A DNA stretch of 64,000 nt from Shewanella profunda. GTDB taxonomy: Bacteria > Pseudomonadota > Gammaproteobacteria > Enterobacterales > Shewanellaceae. A program made the position numbers and the translations under genes. Below, one piece after another: positions 30,358 to 40,373 of this stretch (positions within the stretch are counted from its first letter, which is position 1; every line of letters starts with the position of its first letter). The stretch covers positions 51,621 through 115,620 of the forward strand of contig NZ_JAKILG010000009.1 of the NCBI RefSeq assembly GCF_023283765.1, read 5' to 3'. The notes below the pieces were generated by a model that searched no databases, had not been told where the DNA came from, and saw only the letters and a program-made list of their open reading frames with translations.

Positions 30358-32907
30358 ATGACACAAGCACAAGCAAAGTACCTCAAAGATTATCAGGCCC
30401 CGCTATTCACTATTGATACCATTGATTTAGTCTTTGACTTAGCGGGTAAAAATACGCGTGTTAAAGCGATAAGCACAGTAAGACGCACGTCATCACATAC
30501 ACAAGCCCTAATGCTCGATGGTGATGATCTTGTTCTTGAATCGGTTGCTATCAATGGCGAAGCTGTGCCTTACCAAGTCGGTGCTGGATACTTAACTCTT
30601 GAGACCACCCTCGATGAGTTTGAGTTGACGATAGTGACTAAGCTTGATCCAGAGGCGAACTCAAGCCTCGAAGGTTTGTATATGTCCGACGGTGCCTACT
30701 GCACTCAATGTGAAGCAGAAGGTTTTAGGCGTATTACCTATTTTCTCGACCGTCCCGATGTACTCGCCAAATATAGTGTGCGAATAGAAGCAGATAGTGC
30801 GGCATTTCCATTTTTACTGAGCAACGGTAACTTAATGGACCAAGGGTCCTTAGATGGTGGTCGTCACTATGTGTGCTGGCAAGATCCGTTTCCGAAACCC
30901 GCTTATCTATTTGCCTTGGTCGCGGGGAATTTCGATATGCTACAGGATGAATTTATCACCCGTAGTCATCGCAAAGTGATACTCCAAGTATTTGTTGATA
31001 AAGGTAATCTACATAAAGCTGAGCATGCTATGGCATCACTTAAAAAGTCGATGGCTTGGGATGAATCGCGCTTTGACCTAGAGTATGACTTAAATATTTA
31101 TATGATTGTTGCAGTCGATTTTTTCAATATGGGCGCGATGGAAAACAAAGGCTTAAATATCTTCAATACCAAATATGTGCTTGCGGATACCTTGACTGCC
31201 ACGGATGAAGATTACCACGGTATTGAATCTGTCGTTGGGCATGAGTATTTCCATAATTGGACAGGAAATCGGGTGACATGCCGTGATTGGTTTCAGTTAA
31301 GCTTAAAAGAAGGCTTAACCGTATTTCGTGATCAGGAATTTAGTTCCGATTTAGGTTCACGGGCGGTGAATCGAATTCACGCAATTAAAGTGATCAAAAA
31401 TCAGCAATTTGCCGAAGATTCGGGGCCAATGTCCCATCCGATCCGTCCTGGATCAGTGATTGAAATGAATAATTTTTACACTGTCACAGTGTATAACAAA
31501 GGTGCCGAAGTGATTCGCATGATGCACACTTTGCTCGGCGAAGCTAAGTTTCAGGCAGGAATGAAATTGTATTTTAAACGCCACGACGGTCAAGCCGTGA
31601 CCTGTGATGACTTTGTCGCTGCGATGGAGGATGCAAGCGGAGTTGATTTAACGCAATTCCGTCTGTGGTATAGCCAAGCAGGCACCCCGATAGTGACGGT
31701 AACAGATCGTTTTGATGCAACTTCAGGCACTTATCAGCTTAGCCTCAAACAGACCTTAGCGGGCTGTAAATCCCCATTGCATATTCCCTTCAGCATTGAA
31801 CTGTTAGATACCAGAGGGGTGTCATTAGTTAATGAAGTACTTGATTTTACAGAGGCAGATCAGGTTTTTAGTTTCGAAGGATTAAGCCATAAACCCCTTG
31901 TCTCTTTATTGCAGGATTTTTCAGCGCCAGTAAAACTGCATTACAACTTTGGTGTCGATCACTTAGTCCATTTGATGCGTTTTGCTAGCAGTGAAGTCGC
32001 ACGTTGGGAAGCCTCGGTGACTTTGGTGAGCCAAGCTATTTGGCAGAATGTGGCCCATCTGCAACAGCAGCAAGCCATGACTCTGGACGAAAGGGTGCGC
32101 GATAGCTTTAAGGGTGTGTTGCTTAATACTGAGTTAGATCAGGCTTTAATTGCTGAGATTTTAGCAATTCCATCCGCATCAGCCTTGATTGAGCAGGTTG
32201 AAACCGTCGATTTAGACGCGTTAGCCCGCGCTCGGGAATTTGTGTTAACTGAACTGGCCTCATATTGTGAAGATGAGTTAATTGCGCTTTATCGTTCGCT
32301 ATTAGCAGTGGAAAGTACTCAGGCTCGCGCTCTTAAAAATCAATGTCTAAATTGGATGAGCCGAGTCTGTGTTGGAGCAGAAGATTTTGTAATATCCCAG
32401 TTTGAAAACGCGACTAATATGACTGATTCCCTCGGTGCCTTAATGGCCGCTAATGTTGGTGATTTACCTTGCCGAAGTGAATTAATGTCGACATTTGAAC
32501 TACGTTGGCGTGATACACCTCTGGTGATGGATAAGTGGTTCATGTTGCAAGCAACGCACAACGTAGATGATGTCATTGATAGTCTACGCCAGTTGCAACA
32601 ACACAGTAGTTTTAGCATGGGCAACCCTAACCGGGTACGTTCCTTAATTGGCAGTTTTGCCGCTGGCAATATTTACCAATTTCACCGAGCCGATGGAAAG
32701 GGCTATGCTTTCTTAACTGAATGTTTAATTACATTAAATCAACTCAATCCTCAGGTCGCCGCTCGACTGGTGACGCCATTGATCCAATTCAGTAAATTTG
32801 ATTTAGCGCGTCAAACACATATCAAGTCTTGCCTAGCACAGCTCTTAGCGTTGCCCGATCTGTCTAAAGATATGTATGAGAAAGTATCTAAAGCGTTGGC
32901 AAATTAG
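30358..32907 (+). CDS. pepN: Aminopeptidase N
   Basis: This 849-residue M1-family zinc aminopeptidase has the exopeptidase motif GAMEN near residues 259-263, the zinc motif HEYFH at about 295-299 and the third ligand Glu near 318 (SLKEGL). The ATG at 30358 follows AAAGGGA and begins MTQAQAKYLKDY; the longer frame starts upstream of the prc terminator. Length is close to E. coli PepN (870), and the C-terminal helical domain is intact. It ends 44 bp before the DUF2835 gene. Confidence 0.96.
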   Translation: MTQAQAKYLKDYQAPLFTIDTIDLVFDLAGKNTRVKAISTVRRTSSHTQALMLDGDDLVLESVAINGEAVPYQVGAGYLTLETTLDEFELTIVTKLDPEANSSLEGLYMSDGAYCTQCEAEGFRRITYFLDRPDVLAKYSVRIEADSAAFPFLLSNGNLMDQGSLDGGRHYVCWQDPFPKPAYLFALVAGNFDMLQDEFITRSHRKVILQVFVDKGNLHKAEHAMASLKKSMAWDESRFDLEYDLNIYMIVAVDFFNMGAMENKGLNIFNTKYVLADTLTATDEDYHGIESVVGHEYFHNWTGNRVTCRDWFQLSLKEGLTVFRDQEFSSDLGSRAVNRIHAIKVIKNQQFAEDSGPMSHPIRPGSVIEMNNFYTVTVYNKGAEVIRMMHTLLGEAKFQAGMKLYFKRHDGQAVTCDDFVAAMEDASGVDLTQFRLWYSQAGTPIVTVTDRFDATSGTYQLSLKQTLAGCKSPLHIPFSIELLDTRGVSLVNEVLDFTEADQVFSFEGLSHKPLVSLLQDFSAPVKLHYNFGVDHLVHLMRFASSEVARWEASVTLVSQAIWQNVAHLQQQQAMTLDERVRDSFKGVLLNTELDQALIAEILAIPSASALIEQVETVDLDALARAREFVLTELASYCEDELIALYRSLLAVESTQARALKNQCLNWMSRVCVGAEDFVISQFENATNMTDSLGALMAANVGDLPCRSELMSTFELRWRDTPLVMDKWFMLQATHNVDDVIDSLRQLQQHSSFSMGNPNRVRSLIGSFAAGNIYQFHRADGKGYAFLTECLITLNQLNPQVAARLVTPLIQFSKFDLARQTHIKSCLAQLLALPDLSKDMYEKVSKALAN

Positions 32908-32951
32908 GATTGAGCCGGAGGAGGGCGACAGCGTATGTCGCCCATTCATTG

Positions 32952-33167
32952 ATGGAATTTTATTTCAAATTAACGATCAGTTATAGGGATTTTTTACCGT
33001 ACTATCAGGGCGTTGCTGATAAGGTGGAAGTCCGCGAAAGCCAAGGTCGAATACTATGGATTAATGGACGCCATTTTCGGCGCTTTTTAACTGAAGATGG
33101 GATCCATGGCTATTTCAAATTAGTTCTCGATGATAAGGGACAATTTGTTTCATTAAATCGTGTTTAA
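32952..33167 (+). CDS. DUF2835 family protein
   Basis: This 71-residue protein of unknown function has the DUF2835 pattern: YRDFLPYYQGVADKVEVRESQGRILWINGRHFRRFL, then GIHGYFKLVLDDKGQFVSLNRV. I chose ATG 32952 (MEFYFKLTISY); the frame is open to 32910, but the first 14 codons are not family-like. It lies just after pepN on the same strand and is probably co-transcribed. Confidence 0.82.
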   Translation: MEFYFKLTISYRDFLPYYQGVADKVEVRESQGRILWINGRHFRRFLTEDGIHGYFKLVLDDKGQFVSLNRV

Positions 33168-33505
33168 TTCGCATTTGTTTATTTTTACTTAGAGTAATTA
33201 CTTTAAACGGTCGGATGAATACGGATTTTATCAAGTGACAATTTGTTTGTAATTATGTTAATGAATTATATGATTTTTTAGTGTGTTTTTACTCCTACCT
33301 TCTATCTTATCCTTTTCTAATTTAAATTCACCCTAACGAATCTATGACAGAAATGTGTCTACGTGCTTAATTCTTTGGAAAATTTTCTCTAACTGCGCCT
33401 TGCCCAAGGGGATTAATTACTGTAACAATGATGTTACCTGTGAGCTAACAAGATGTTGGTTGTAATTCCTAAAACAAAGAATCCAGCAGGGTACGGAGAG
33501 CTAAA
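33168..33505. other. A+T-rich upstream region of the DUF1302 operon
   Basis: This 338-bp gap has no gene. The first 200 bp are strongly A+T-rich. The last 90 bp hold two adjacent inverted repeats that look like an operator, and a purine-rich ribosome-binding site (GGTACGGAGAG) before the next ATG. No confident -35/-10 pair was found. Confidence 0.5.
33422..33459 (+). promoter_or_regulatory. Two tandem inverted repeats, possible operator
   Basis: GTAACA-ATGA-TGTTAC (33422-33437) is a perfect 6-bp inverted repeat. Seven bases later CTAACA-AGA-TGTTGG (33445-33459) is an imperfect version of the same half-sites. They lie about 50-85 bp before the start of the DUF1302 gene, the position of a repressor or activator site. 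The regulator is unknown. Confidence 0.5.
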
Positions 33506-35548
33506 ATGAAAATTGTTAAAAATAGTTTTAACAAGTCGGCGCTTGCTTTGGGGGTAGCGTCGGCATTGAGTTTATTAATAATGCCAAGTGTTAATGCGGT
33601 CTCATTTGATTGGGGTGAGGTTAAGGGGACATTTGACTCAACTTGGACAGCTGGCGCGAGTTGGCGTGTTGGAGAGCGTGATTGGGGAAATCAAATTGGT
33701 AAAGTTAACCAACCTCAATTTGATTGGTCTAACTACAGTGCATTTGGTAATACGAAATACACTTCTACAGAGATCTGGGCCCAACCCGGCTCCTATTCTA
33801 GCAACAATGATTTAAGTAATTTGCTTTACTCTCAAGGTGATACCACTTCTGAGATATTTAAAGGTTTACATGAGTTATCGCTTAAGTATGAAAACTATGG
33901 CCTATTCGCCCGCGGTATGTATTTTTATGATCGTAAATTAAACGATGGTAGTTATGATTTTAATGATCCTATAACAGGTGAAGAATTTGATCCTTGCAGA
34001 GATAGCCGAGCTTCTGAAGTGCAGTGTAAGGATATTCGCCTACTTGATGCATTCGTTTATGGTAATTTCGATTTAAACGATGGCGCAAACCCTTTATCCA
34101 TTCGTTTGGGTGACCAAGTGGTTTCATGGGGGGAAAGCACCTTAATCGCCCACGGGATTAGTGAAATCAACGCTGTCGATTTAAACATCCTTAACGCTCC
34201 TGGTGCTGAACTCAAAGAAGCTTTTAGACCTCAGGGGATGGTGTGGCTATCTCTTGGGATCACAGATTCACTATCGGTTGAAGCTTTCTATCAATATGAT
34301 TGGCAACCTATTTGGGTTCCAACGCCAGGTTCTATTTTTGCAACCAACGATTTTGCGGGTTTTGGTGGCTATAACCAAAATGCGCAACTGGGTTTCAACG
34401 CAAACCCAGATATCAATTTAGATTTTGTGATGCAAGAGTATGAGCTTTTAGCGGGAATGATTGCCAGCGGTCAGACTATCCCAACAGCACAATTGGTGTC
34501 TATGGGATTGGCTTATCCGACCAAAGTGACGTTAGTGCAGGATGAAGAAGAACCAAGCGACGGTGGTCAATACGGTGTCAAGTTCGGTTATTATGCGCCT
34601 TCACTCGGTGAAACCGAATTTGGTTTCTATTTTATGAATTACCATAGTCGTAGACCATTAATCAGTGGCACAGCGGCTGATTTTAGCACGGGGGCAATCC
34701 TATCCGATCTGGCAACAATTGGCCAGAACTCGGGCAACATTAACCGCGAACTTTTACTCAGTTTGAAGAGCTTTTCCAAGGCTCAAATTGTCTACCCTGA
34801 AGATATCAAGCTTTATGGCTTTAGCTTTAACACCTTAATTGGTGATACTTCTGTGGCGGCGGAAATTGCCCATCGTCAAGATGAGCCGTTGCAAATCGAT
34901 GATGTGGAATTACTGTTTGCAGGTATGCCTCAACAGCTTGCAAATGCGGGAATACGCCCTGATCTTGATGGGATTTCACAGATAAAAGACGTGCAACCCG
35001 GAGAAACCGTTGATGGGTTTATTCGCTTAGACACAACCCAAGCACAAATGACCTTAACACATTTATTTGGCCCAACCTTAGGTTTAGATAACTTAACAAT
35101 GCTGGCTGAAGTGGGTGGTGTATGGATCCATGATATGCCTGGTTTTGATGAACTGCGTCTCAATGGTCCTGGCACTTCACGCTCAGGTGGTAACCCCGAT
35201 ATGCCGGGAATTATCCAAGCATTGCACAATGGCCCAGAGACAAATCCATTCCCAACGGATTCTGCTTGGGGCTACCGCATCGTCGCTAAAGCTGAATTTA
35301 ACAACCTGTTTGCGGGTGTGAATATGTATCCACGGGTGATTTTCTCCCATGATGTAGACGGTATCACACCAGATCCTATGTTCCTTTTTACTGAAGGACG
35401 CAAATCTGTCGCATTAGGTCTTAACTTCGACTATCAAAACCGTTGGGGCGCAGATCTGTCCTATAACAACTTCTTTGGTGGTGTCGGTACGACGAATGCG
35501 ATGGCAGATCGTGATTATGTTTCATTCAATATCAAGTATTCGATCTAA
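33506..35548 (+). CDS. DUF1302 family outer-membrane-type protein
   Basis: This 680-residue protein has a signal peptide (about residues 1-31, ending SVNA). The mature part has alternating hydrophobic residues and the sequence character of a beta-barrel (ends NIKYSI with many aromatic residues), as expected for DUF1302. No catalytic motif is seen. It is the first gene of a four-gene set with DUF1329, YCF48-like and RND proteins. This set recurs in Pseudomonas and Shewanella, is thought to work on hydrophobic compounds or envelope transport, and has no proven substrate here. Confidence 0.82.
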   Translation: MKIVKNSFNKSALALGVASALSLLIMPSVNAVSFDWGEVKGTFDSTWTAGASWRVGERDWGNQIGKVNQPQFDWSNYSAFGNTKYTSTEIWAQPGSYSSNNDLSNLLYSQGDTTSEIFKGLHELSLKYENYGLFARGMYFYDRKLNDGSYDFNDPITGEEFDPCRDSRASEVQCKDIRLLDAFVYGNFDLNDGANPLSIRLGDQVVSWGESTLIAHGISEINAVDLNILNAPGAELKEAFRPQGMVWLSLGITDSLSVEAFYQYDWQPIWVPTPGSIFATNDFAGFGGYNQNAQLGFNANPDINLDFVMQEYELLAGMIASGQTIPTAQLVSMGLAYPTKVTLVQDEEEPSDGGQYGVKFGYYAPSLGETEFGFYFMNYHSRRPLISGTAADFSTGAILSDLATIGQNSGNINRELLLSLKSFSKAQIVYPEDIKLYGFSFNTLIGDTSVAAEIAHRQDEPLQIDDVELLFAGMPQQLANAGIRPDLDGISQIKDVQPGETVDGFIRLDTTQAQMTLTHLFGPTLGLDNLTMLAEVGGVWIHDMPGFDELRLNGPGTSRSGGNPDMPGIIQALHNGPETNPFPTDSAWGYRIVAKAEFNNLFAGVNMYPRVIFSHDVDGITPDPMFLFTEGRKSVALGLNFDYQNRWGADLSYNNFFGGVGTTNAMADRDYVSFNIKYSI

Positions 35549-35561
35549 AAGGACTATAACA

Positions 35562-36926
35562 ATGAAGAAACTGACGATATTGGCGAGTGCAGTCATAATG
35601 GCACTTGCAGCGCCCGTTGTAATGGCGAAGGTCTCTGAGGCTGATGCGGCAAAACTGGGTAATGAATTAACGCCATTGGGCGCACAAAAAGCCGGTAATG
35701 CCGATGGTTCTATCCCTGCATGGGATGGAGGTATAACTAAGCCTGTTGCGGGTTATACCAAAGGTATGCATCACCCCGATCCTTTCCCTGAGGATAAAAT
35801 AGAATTTACTATTACTAGTGCTAACAAAGCCGAATATAAAGATTTTCTGACCCCAGGTCAGCTAAGGTTGTTTGAACTTTACCCTGACACTTACAAAATG
35901 AATGTTTATAAGACTCGCCGTAGCGCCTCCGTGCCACAGTTTGTCTATGATGCCACTAAAGCAAACGCGACTCGCGCTGAGTTAGTCTCGCAAGGAAATG
36001 GCTTATCAGGTGCATCGATCGGTATTCCATTTCCAATTCCAACCAATGGGTTAGAGGCTATTTGGAACCATATTTTACGCTTCCGTGGCGTGGGGGTTGA
36101 AACCACTCGTAGTCAAGCTGCACCGACCGTAGATGGTAACTTTACATTGGTTGAAATGGCAGAAGAGCTGCGTTTTGAATACTCGCGGCCTGAGATCACC
36201 TTAGAACAGCTAAAAGCCAGCAATACTTTATTCTATTTCAAGCAAGTGGTGACTCAACCTGCTCGTTTGGCTGGAACGGCACTCTTGGTTAAAGAAACCA
36301 TGGATCAAGAGGCATTGCCGCGTCAAGCTTGGACTTATAATACGGGTCAGCGTCGTGTACGTAAGGCACCAAACGTAGCCTTTGACACACCGGGTACCGT
36401 TTCTGACGGTCTACGTACTACGGACGATTTCGATATGTTTAACGGCTCTCCAGTGCGTTATAACTGGGAGTTGATTGGCAAGAAAGAAATTTATATTCCG
36501 TATAACGACTATAAATTGCACTCAGATAAGCTGAAATATGACCAAATTTTAAAAGCGGGTCATATTAATCCTGAGTATGTTCGTTGGGAAAAACACCGTG
36601 TTTGGGAAGTGAAGGCGACATTGAAATCGGGGATGCGCCATATTTATAAAACCCGCGTGATGTACCTAGACGAAGACTCATGGCAAGTGTCGGTTGCAGA
36701 TTTATATGATAACCGTGATGAGTTATATCGTGTCGCCGTTGCCCATGGTTTGAACTATTACGAAGTGCCGACGCAATGGAATACCTTAGAGGTTTTCCAT
36801 GATTTACAGTCTCGTCGTTATTTGGTGATGGGGTTAGACAACCAAAGTGGTATGTATAACTTTGATGCCCAACTGAGCGAAGCCAACTTTACCCCAGACG
36901 CCTTACGTCGTGAAGGTATTCGTTAA
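35562..36926 (+). CDS. DUF1329 family exported protein
   Basis: This 454-residue protein starts at ATG 35562, 8 bp after AAAAGGA. It has a signal peptide (MKKLTILASAVIMALAAPVVMA). The mature protein matches DUF1329: GNELTPLGAQKAGNADGSIPAWDGGI near the N-terminus, RRVRKAPNVAFDTPG, and RVWEVKATLKSGMRHIYKTRVMYLDEDSW near residue 355. An upstream in-frame start at 35475 overlaps the DUF1302 gene and would hide the signal peptide. Members are predicted periplasmic or outer-membrane lipid-binding-like proteins, and this gene follows the DUF1302 gene by 13 bp. Confidence 0.85.
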   Translation: MKKLTILASAVIMALAAPVVMAKVSEADAAKLGNELTPLGAQKAGNADGSIPAWDGGITKPVAGYTKGMHHPDPFPEDKIEFTITSANKAEYKDFLTPGQLRLFELYPDTYKMNVYKTRRSASVPQFVYDATKANATRAELVSQGNGLSGASIGIPFPIPTNGLEAIWNHILRFRGVGVETTRSQAAPTVDGNFTLVEMAEELRFEYSRPEITLEQLKASNTLFYFKQVVTQPARLAGTALLVKETMDQEALPRQAWTYNTGQRRVRKAPNVAFDTPGTVSDGLRTTDDFDMFNGSPVRYNWELIGKKEIYIPYNDYKLHSDKLKYDQILKAGHINPEYVRWEKHRVWEVKATLKSGMRHIYKTRVMYLDEDSWQVSVADLYDNRDELYRVAVAHGLNYYEVPTQWNTLEVFHDLQSRRYLVMGLDNQSGMYNFDAQLSEANFTPDALRREGIR

Positions 36927-36940
36927 CCGCCATATATTAA

Positions 36941-36959
36941 AGGGGCGCTAAGCGCCCCT
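36941..36959 (+). terminator. Hairpin between DUF1329 and YCF48-like genes
   Basis: AGGGGCGCT-A-AGCGCCCCT is a perfect 9-bp G+C-rich stem without a clear T tract. It may weaken downstream expression or protect the mRNA end rather than fully terminate. Confidence 0.5.
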
Positions 36960-36980
36960 CATTAGTTTAAGGAAGTTTGT

Positions 36981-37994
36981 ATGTCGTTTCGCATCCTTCA
37001 TTGTGTTGCTGCGTTGAGTATCAGTTGTTTATTTATTTCCCCTTCGTTTTCTGCGACATCAGAGGCTCCTTCATCCCAAATTCAACCTTTGGCTATATCA
37101 TCATTAATATTAGATATTGCCGATACGGGTCAACGCTTAGTCGCGGTGGGTGAGCGTGGGCATGTGCTGGTTTATGATGGCAATTGGCAGCAAGTGACTA
37201 CGCCTACATCGGTTCAGCTAACCAAAGTGTTTTTTATCAATGAAACTTTAGGTTGGGCAGTCGGCCATGACGCGACTATCTTGCATACACAGGATGGCGG
37301 TCAAACATGGCAGTTGCAAATGCAATCCCGTGAGATTGAAAAGCCTTTCCTCGATATCCTGTTTTTAAATGAACGAGAAGGCATGGCGATAGGTGCTTAT
37401 GGGTTGTTTTATCGTACTAATGATGGTGGCGCGAATTGGAGCGCAGAGTTCCATGAAGAATTACTTGTTGAAGAAGATGTATCTTATTTGGCAGAGTTAA
37501 AGGGTAGCGATGAAGCCGCCTATTTGAATGAACGAGCCTCTTTATTACCCCATTTCAACCGTATTATCGCCTTAAAAGATGGTCGCTTAGTCCTCGTTGG
37601 AGAACTGGGTTTAGTGGCCGCTTCAAATGATAAGGGAATAACTTTCACCCGAACTGGTTTTGATTATGATGGTTCTATGTTCAATGCCATTGAAATGCAA
37701 GATGCCGTCTATGTAATGGGGCTTAGGGGGAATATATTTAAGGCTGATTTGAGTTTGAGCCAATGGCATGAAATTGAAATGCCTGTGCAATCTTCAATCA
37801 ATGGTGTCATGGCTATGTCGGATGAAACGCTATATTTAGTGGGGAATGCGGGGGTTGTGATACAGCTAAATAGCGATGATACCAGTAGCATAGTCACCCG
37901 TCGCCAAGGGGAAAATTTAGTCTCTATCGCGAAAGATAATCAAGGGAATATGTGGTTATCAGGCAGCCAAGGGCTGTTTATTCTTAAGCCATAA
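36981..37994 (+). CDS. YCF48-like beta-propeller exported protein
   Basis: This 337-residue protein has a signal peptide (about residues 1-26) and repeated YCF48/BNR-like blades. Examples are VGERGHVLVYDGNWQQV, VGHDATILHTQDGGQTWQLQ, IGAYGLFYRTNDGGANWSAE and VGELGLVAASNDKGITFTRT. Such propellers are found in photosystem II assembly factor HCF136 (where the name comes from) and in many non-photosynthetic bacteria as secreted proteins. It is the third gene of the DUF1302 set and presumably a periplasmic partner of the RND protein that follows. Confidence 0.82.
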   Translation: MSFRILHCVAALSISCLFISPSFSATSEAPSSQIQPLAISSLILDIADTGQRLVAVGERGHVLVYDGNWQQVTTPTSVQLTKVFFINETLGWAVGHDATILHTQDGGQTWQLQMQSREIEKPFLDILFLNEREGMAIGAYGLFYRTNDGGANWSAEFHEELLVEEDVSYLAELKGSDEAAYLNERASLLPHFNRIIALKDGRLVLVGELGLVAASNDKGITFTRTGFDYDGSMFNAIEMQDAVYVMGLRGNIFKADLSLSQWHEIEMPVQSSINGVMAMSDETLYLVGNAGVVIQLNSDDTSSIVTRRQGENLVSIAKDNQGNMWLSGSQGLFILKP

Positions 37995-38026
37995 AATTCT
38001 AAAACAACAATAATAGGGCCGAGAAG

Positions 38027-40342
38027 ATGTTAGAAAAACTGGTCAACGGATTTGAGTTATTTTTATTTCGCAATCGCACATGGGTAGTGGGCATTTTTGC
38101 GTTATTAACGCTGTTTTTGGGATACCAAGCCAGTCAGCTGAAAATGGATGCGGCGTTTATCAAAAATATTCCACTAAACCACAGTTATATGCAGACGTAC
38201 CTCAAACATCAGAAGGATTTTGGGGGGGCGAACAGTATCATGGTGGCGGTCGAAGATACGAGTGGCAATATTTTCAATGCAAATTATTTTGACACCTTAA
38301 AAAACGTCCATGACCAACTCTTCTTTATCCCAGGGGTCGAACGTTCACAGGTGAAATCCATTTTTTCCCCTTCGACGCGTTTTACTGAAGTCGTAGAAGA
38401 TGGTTTTGCGGGGGGGCCAGTGATCCCCGCTGATTTTTCAACGACCCAAACTGGGCTGGATACGGTTCGCGATAACATCGAAAAAGCGGGGATTGTTGGT
38501 CGATTAATCGCGAATGATTACAGTGCTGCTATGGTGTCGGCTCAATTAATGGACTTTGATCCGCAAACGGGTAAGCCTCTGGATACCATCGCTTTTGCGG
38601 CTCAACTTGAAAATGAACTGAGGGGAAAATTCGAAACCGATAAGGTTAAAATTCACATTATAGGTTTTGCTAAAATGGCGGGTGATGTCGCCGATGGTGC
38701 CAAGGGCGTATTACTGTTTTTCTTGATAGCCATTTTGATCACGGCTGTTATGGTTTATCTCTTCTCTAAATCCATCATTCTGACCGTTCTGCCCTTAGTC
38801 TGTAGTTTAATGGCTGTGGTGTGGCAACTTGGACTATTGACTGTGATCGGTTTTGGTCTTGATCCTATGTCGATTTTAGTGCCATTCCTCGTGTTTGCGA
38901 TTGGGGTCAGTCACGGTGTACAAATGATCAATGCGGTCAGGCGCCGTGTGATGGATGGGCAAACCACTAAAGCCGCAGCTGCCTCGGCATTCCGTAATTT
39001 ATTAGTGCCGGGAGGGGTTGCATTACTCTCTGATACTGTTGGTTTTATTACGCTTTTGTCTATAGATATTGGCATTATCCGTGAGCTAGCCATTTCTGCG
39101 TCTTTAGGTGTGGGTGTGATTATTTTCACTAACCTTATCCTGTTGCCATTAGTGATTTCTTTCACCGAATTGAAGGCCGTTAAACATGCACAGCCTACGG
39201 CGGAGGAAGTGCGCGCAGAGGCGATTTGGCGTTTCTTGGCAAAGTTTGCAACGCCTAAATATGCGATAGTGGTTATTGTGGCGACGATTGCGTTATATTT
39301 TGTCGGGTTACAGCAGGCTAATCAGATGAAAATTGGTGACTTGCAGGGCGGGGCTCCCGCTTTACATCAAGACTCACGCTATAACTTAGATACCTTCTTT
39401 ATCACCGACCATTTCTCTATCACTACAGATGTGATGGCTGTCATTGTTGAAGCTTCCCCCGAGGCATGTACTTACCACGATATGCTTATCCAAATAGATG
39501 AATTTGAGTGGTTAGTTCGCAACACCCCTGGGATTGAATCGACCGTGAGTTTAGCCTCAGTTGCAAAAAAAGTGAATGCGGGCTTTAACGAAGGCAATCC
39601 AAAGTGGGAAGTGCTACCTCGCACGACGGCAAGTTTAGTACAAGCCATTGGTCAAATTCCAACGACTTCAGGGCTGTTAAATGGCGATTGTTCCGTCATG
39701 CCTGTGTATTTGTTTATGAAAGATCATAAGGCTGAAACCATTGAAACTGTGGTGGCTAAGGTTAAAGCGGTTGCTGCCAAAATGGATAACGAACAGTTGC
39801 AGTTTAAGCTTGCGTCCGGGCCTGTGGGTGTTATGGCTGCAACCAATGAAGCCGTTGCCGCCGCGCAATTGCCTATGATGTTGTACGTCTATGGTGCCGT
39901 GTTTGTACTGTGTTTAATTAGCTTTAAATCCTTTAAAGCGACAGTCGCGGTGATTATTCCTTTGTATGTGGTTTCAACATTAGCGCAAGCCTTGATGACG
40001 CAACTCGATATTGGCTTAGCAGTCAGTACCTTACCTGTCATTGCTCTAGGTGTAGGTATTGGTGTGGACTATGGGATTTATATTTTATCCACTATGTCGT
40101 CTAAGCTATCAAATGGTATGCCAGTGCAGCAGGCTTATTATGAAGCCTTAGTCGAACGGGGCAGTGCGGTGATTTTCACTGGTTTGACTTTGGCGATTGG
40201 TGTGAGCACTTGGTTTTTCTCGGCACTTAAGTTCCAAATGGATATGGGAATATTGCTCACCTTCATGTTTGTGGTAAATATGCTCGGTGCAATAATTATC
40301 CTACCCGCGTTAGCCGCTGTATTTTGGCGACAACCTAAGTAG
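38027..40342 (+). CDS. RND superfamily (MMPL/SSD-type) transporter
   Basis: This 771-residue inner-membrane protein has the RND layout of TM1, a large periplasmic loop, five TMs, TM7, a second loop and five more TMs. TM segments include VVGIFALLTLFLGY (TM1), GVLLFFLIAILITAVMVYLFS, VPFLVFAIGVSHGVQMI and, in the second half, LPVIALGVGIGVDYGIYIL. Gly-Val-Asp-Tyr in TM10 is a likely proton-relay Asp. It is the last gene of the DUF1302-DUF1329-YCF48 set, and a terminator follows at 40351. Confidence 0.88.
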   Translation: MLEKLVNGFELFLFRNRTWVVGIFALLTLFLGYQASQLKMDAAFIKNIPLNHSYMQTYLKHQKDFGGANSIMVAVEDTSGNIFNANYFDTLKNVHDQLFFIPGVERSQVKSIFSPSTRFTEVVEDGFAGGPVIPADFSTTQTGLDTVRDNIEKAGIVGRLIANDYSAAMVSAQLMDFDPQTGKPLDTIAFAAQLENELRGKFETDKVKIHIIGFAKMAGDVADGAKGVLLFFLIAILITAVMVYLFSKSIILTVLPLVCSLMAVVWQLGLLTVIGFGLDPMSILVPFLVFAIGVSHGVQMINAVRRRVMDGQTTKAAAASAFRNLLVPGGVALLSDTVGFITLLSIDIGIIRELAISASLGVGVIIFTNLILLPLVISFTELKAVKHAQPTAEEVRAEAIWRFLAKFATPKYAIVVIVATIALYFVGLQQANQMKIGDLQGGAPALHQDSRYNLDTFFITDHFSITTDVMAVIVEASPEACTYHDMLIQIDEFEWLVRNTPGIESTVSLASVAKKVNAGFNEGNPKWEVLPRTTASLVQAIGQIPTTSGLLNGDCSVMPVYLFMKDHKAETIETVVAKVKAVAAKMDNEQLQFKLASGPVGVMAATNEAVAAAQLPMMLYVYGAVFVLCLISFKSFKATVAVIIPLYVVSTLAQALMTQLDIGLAVSTLPVIALGVGIGVDYGIYILSTMSSKLSNGMPVQQAYYEALVERGSAVIFTGLTLAIGVSTWFFSALKFQMDMGILLTFMFVVNMLGAIIILPALAAVFWRQPK

Positions 40343-40350
40343 AGTCTAGC

Positions 40351-40373
40351 AATGGGGAGTTTAACTCCCCATT
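40351..40373 (+). terminator. Terminator of the DUF1302 operon
   Basis: AATGGGGAGT and ACTCCCCATT form a perfect 10-bp stem with a 3-nt TTA loop, 8 bp past the RND gene stop. Confidence 0.85.
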
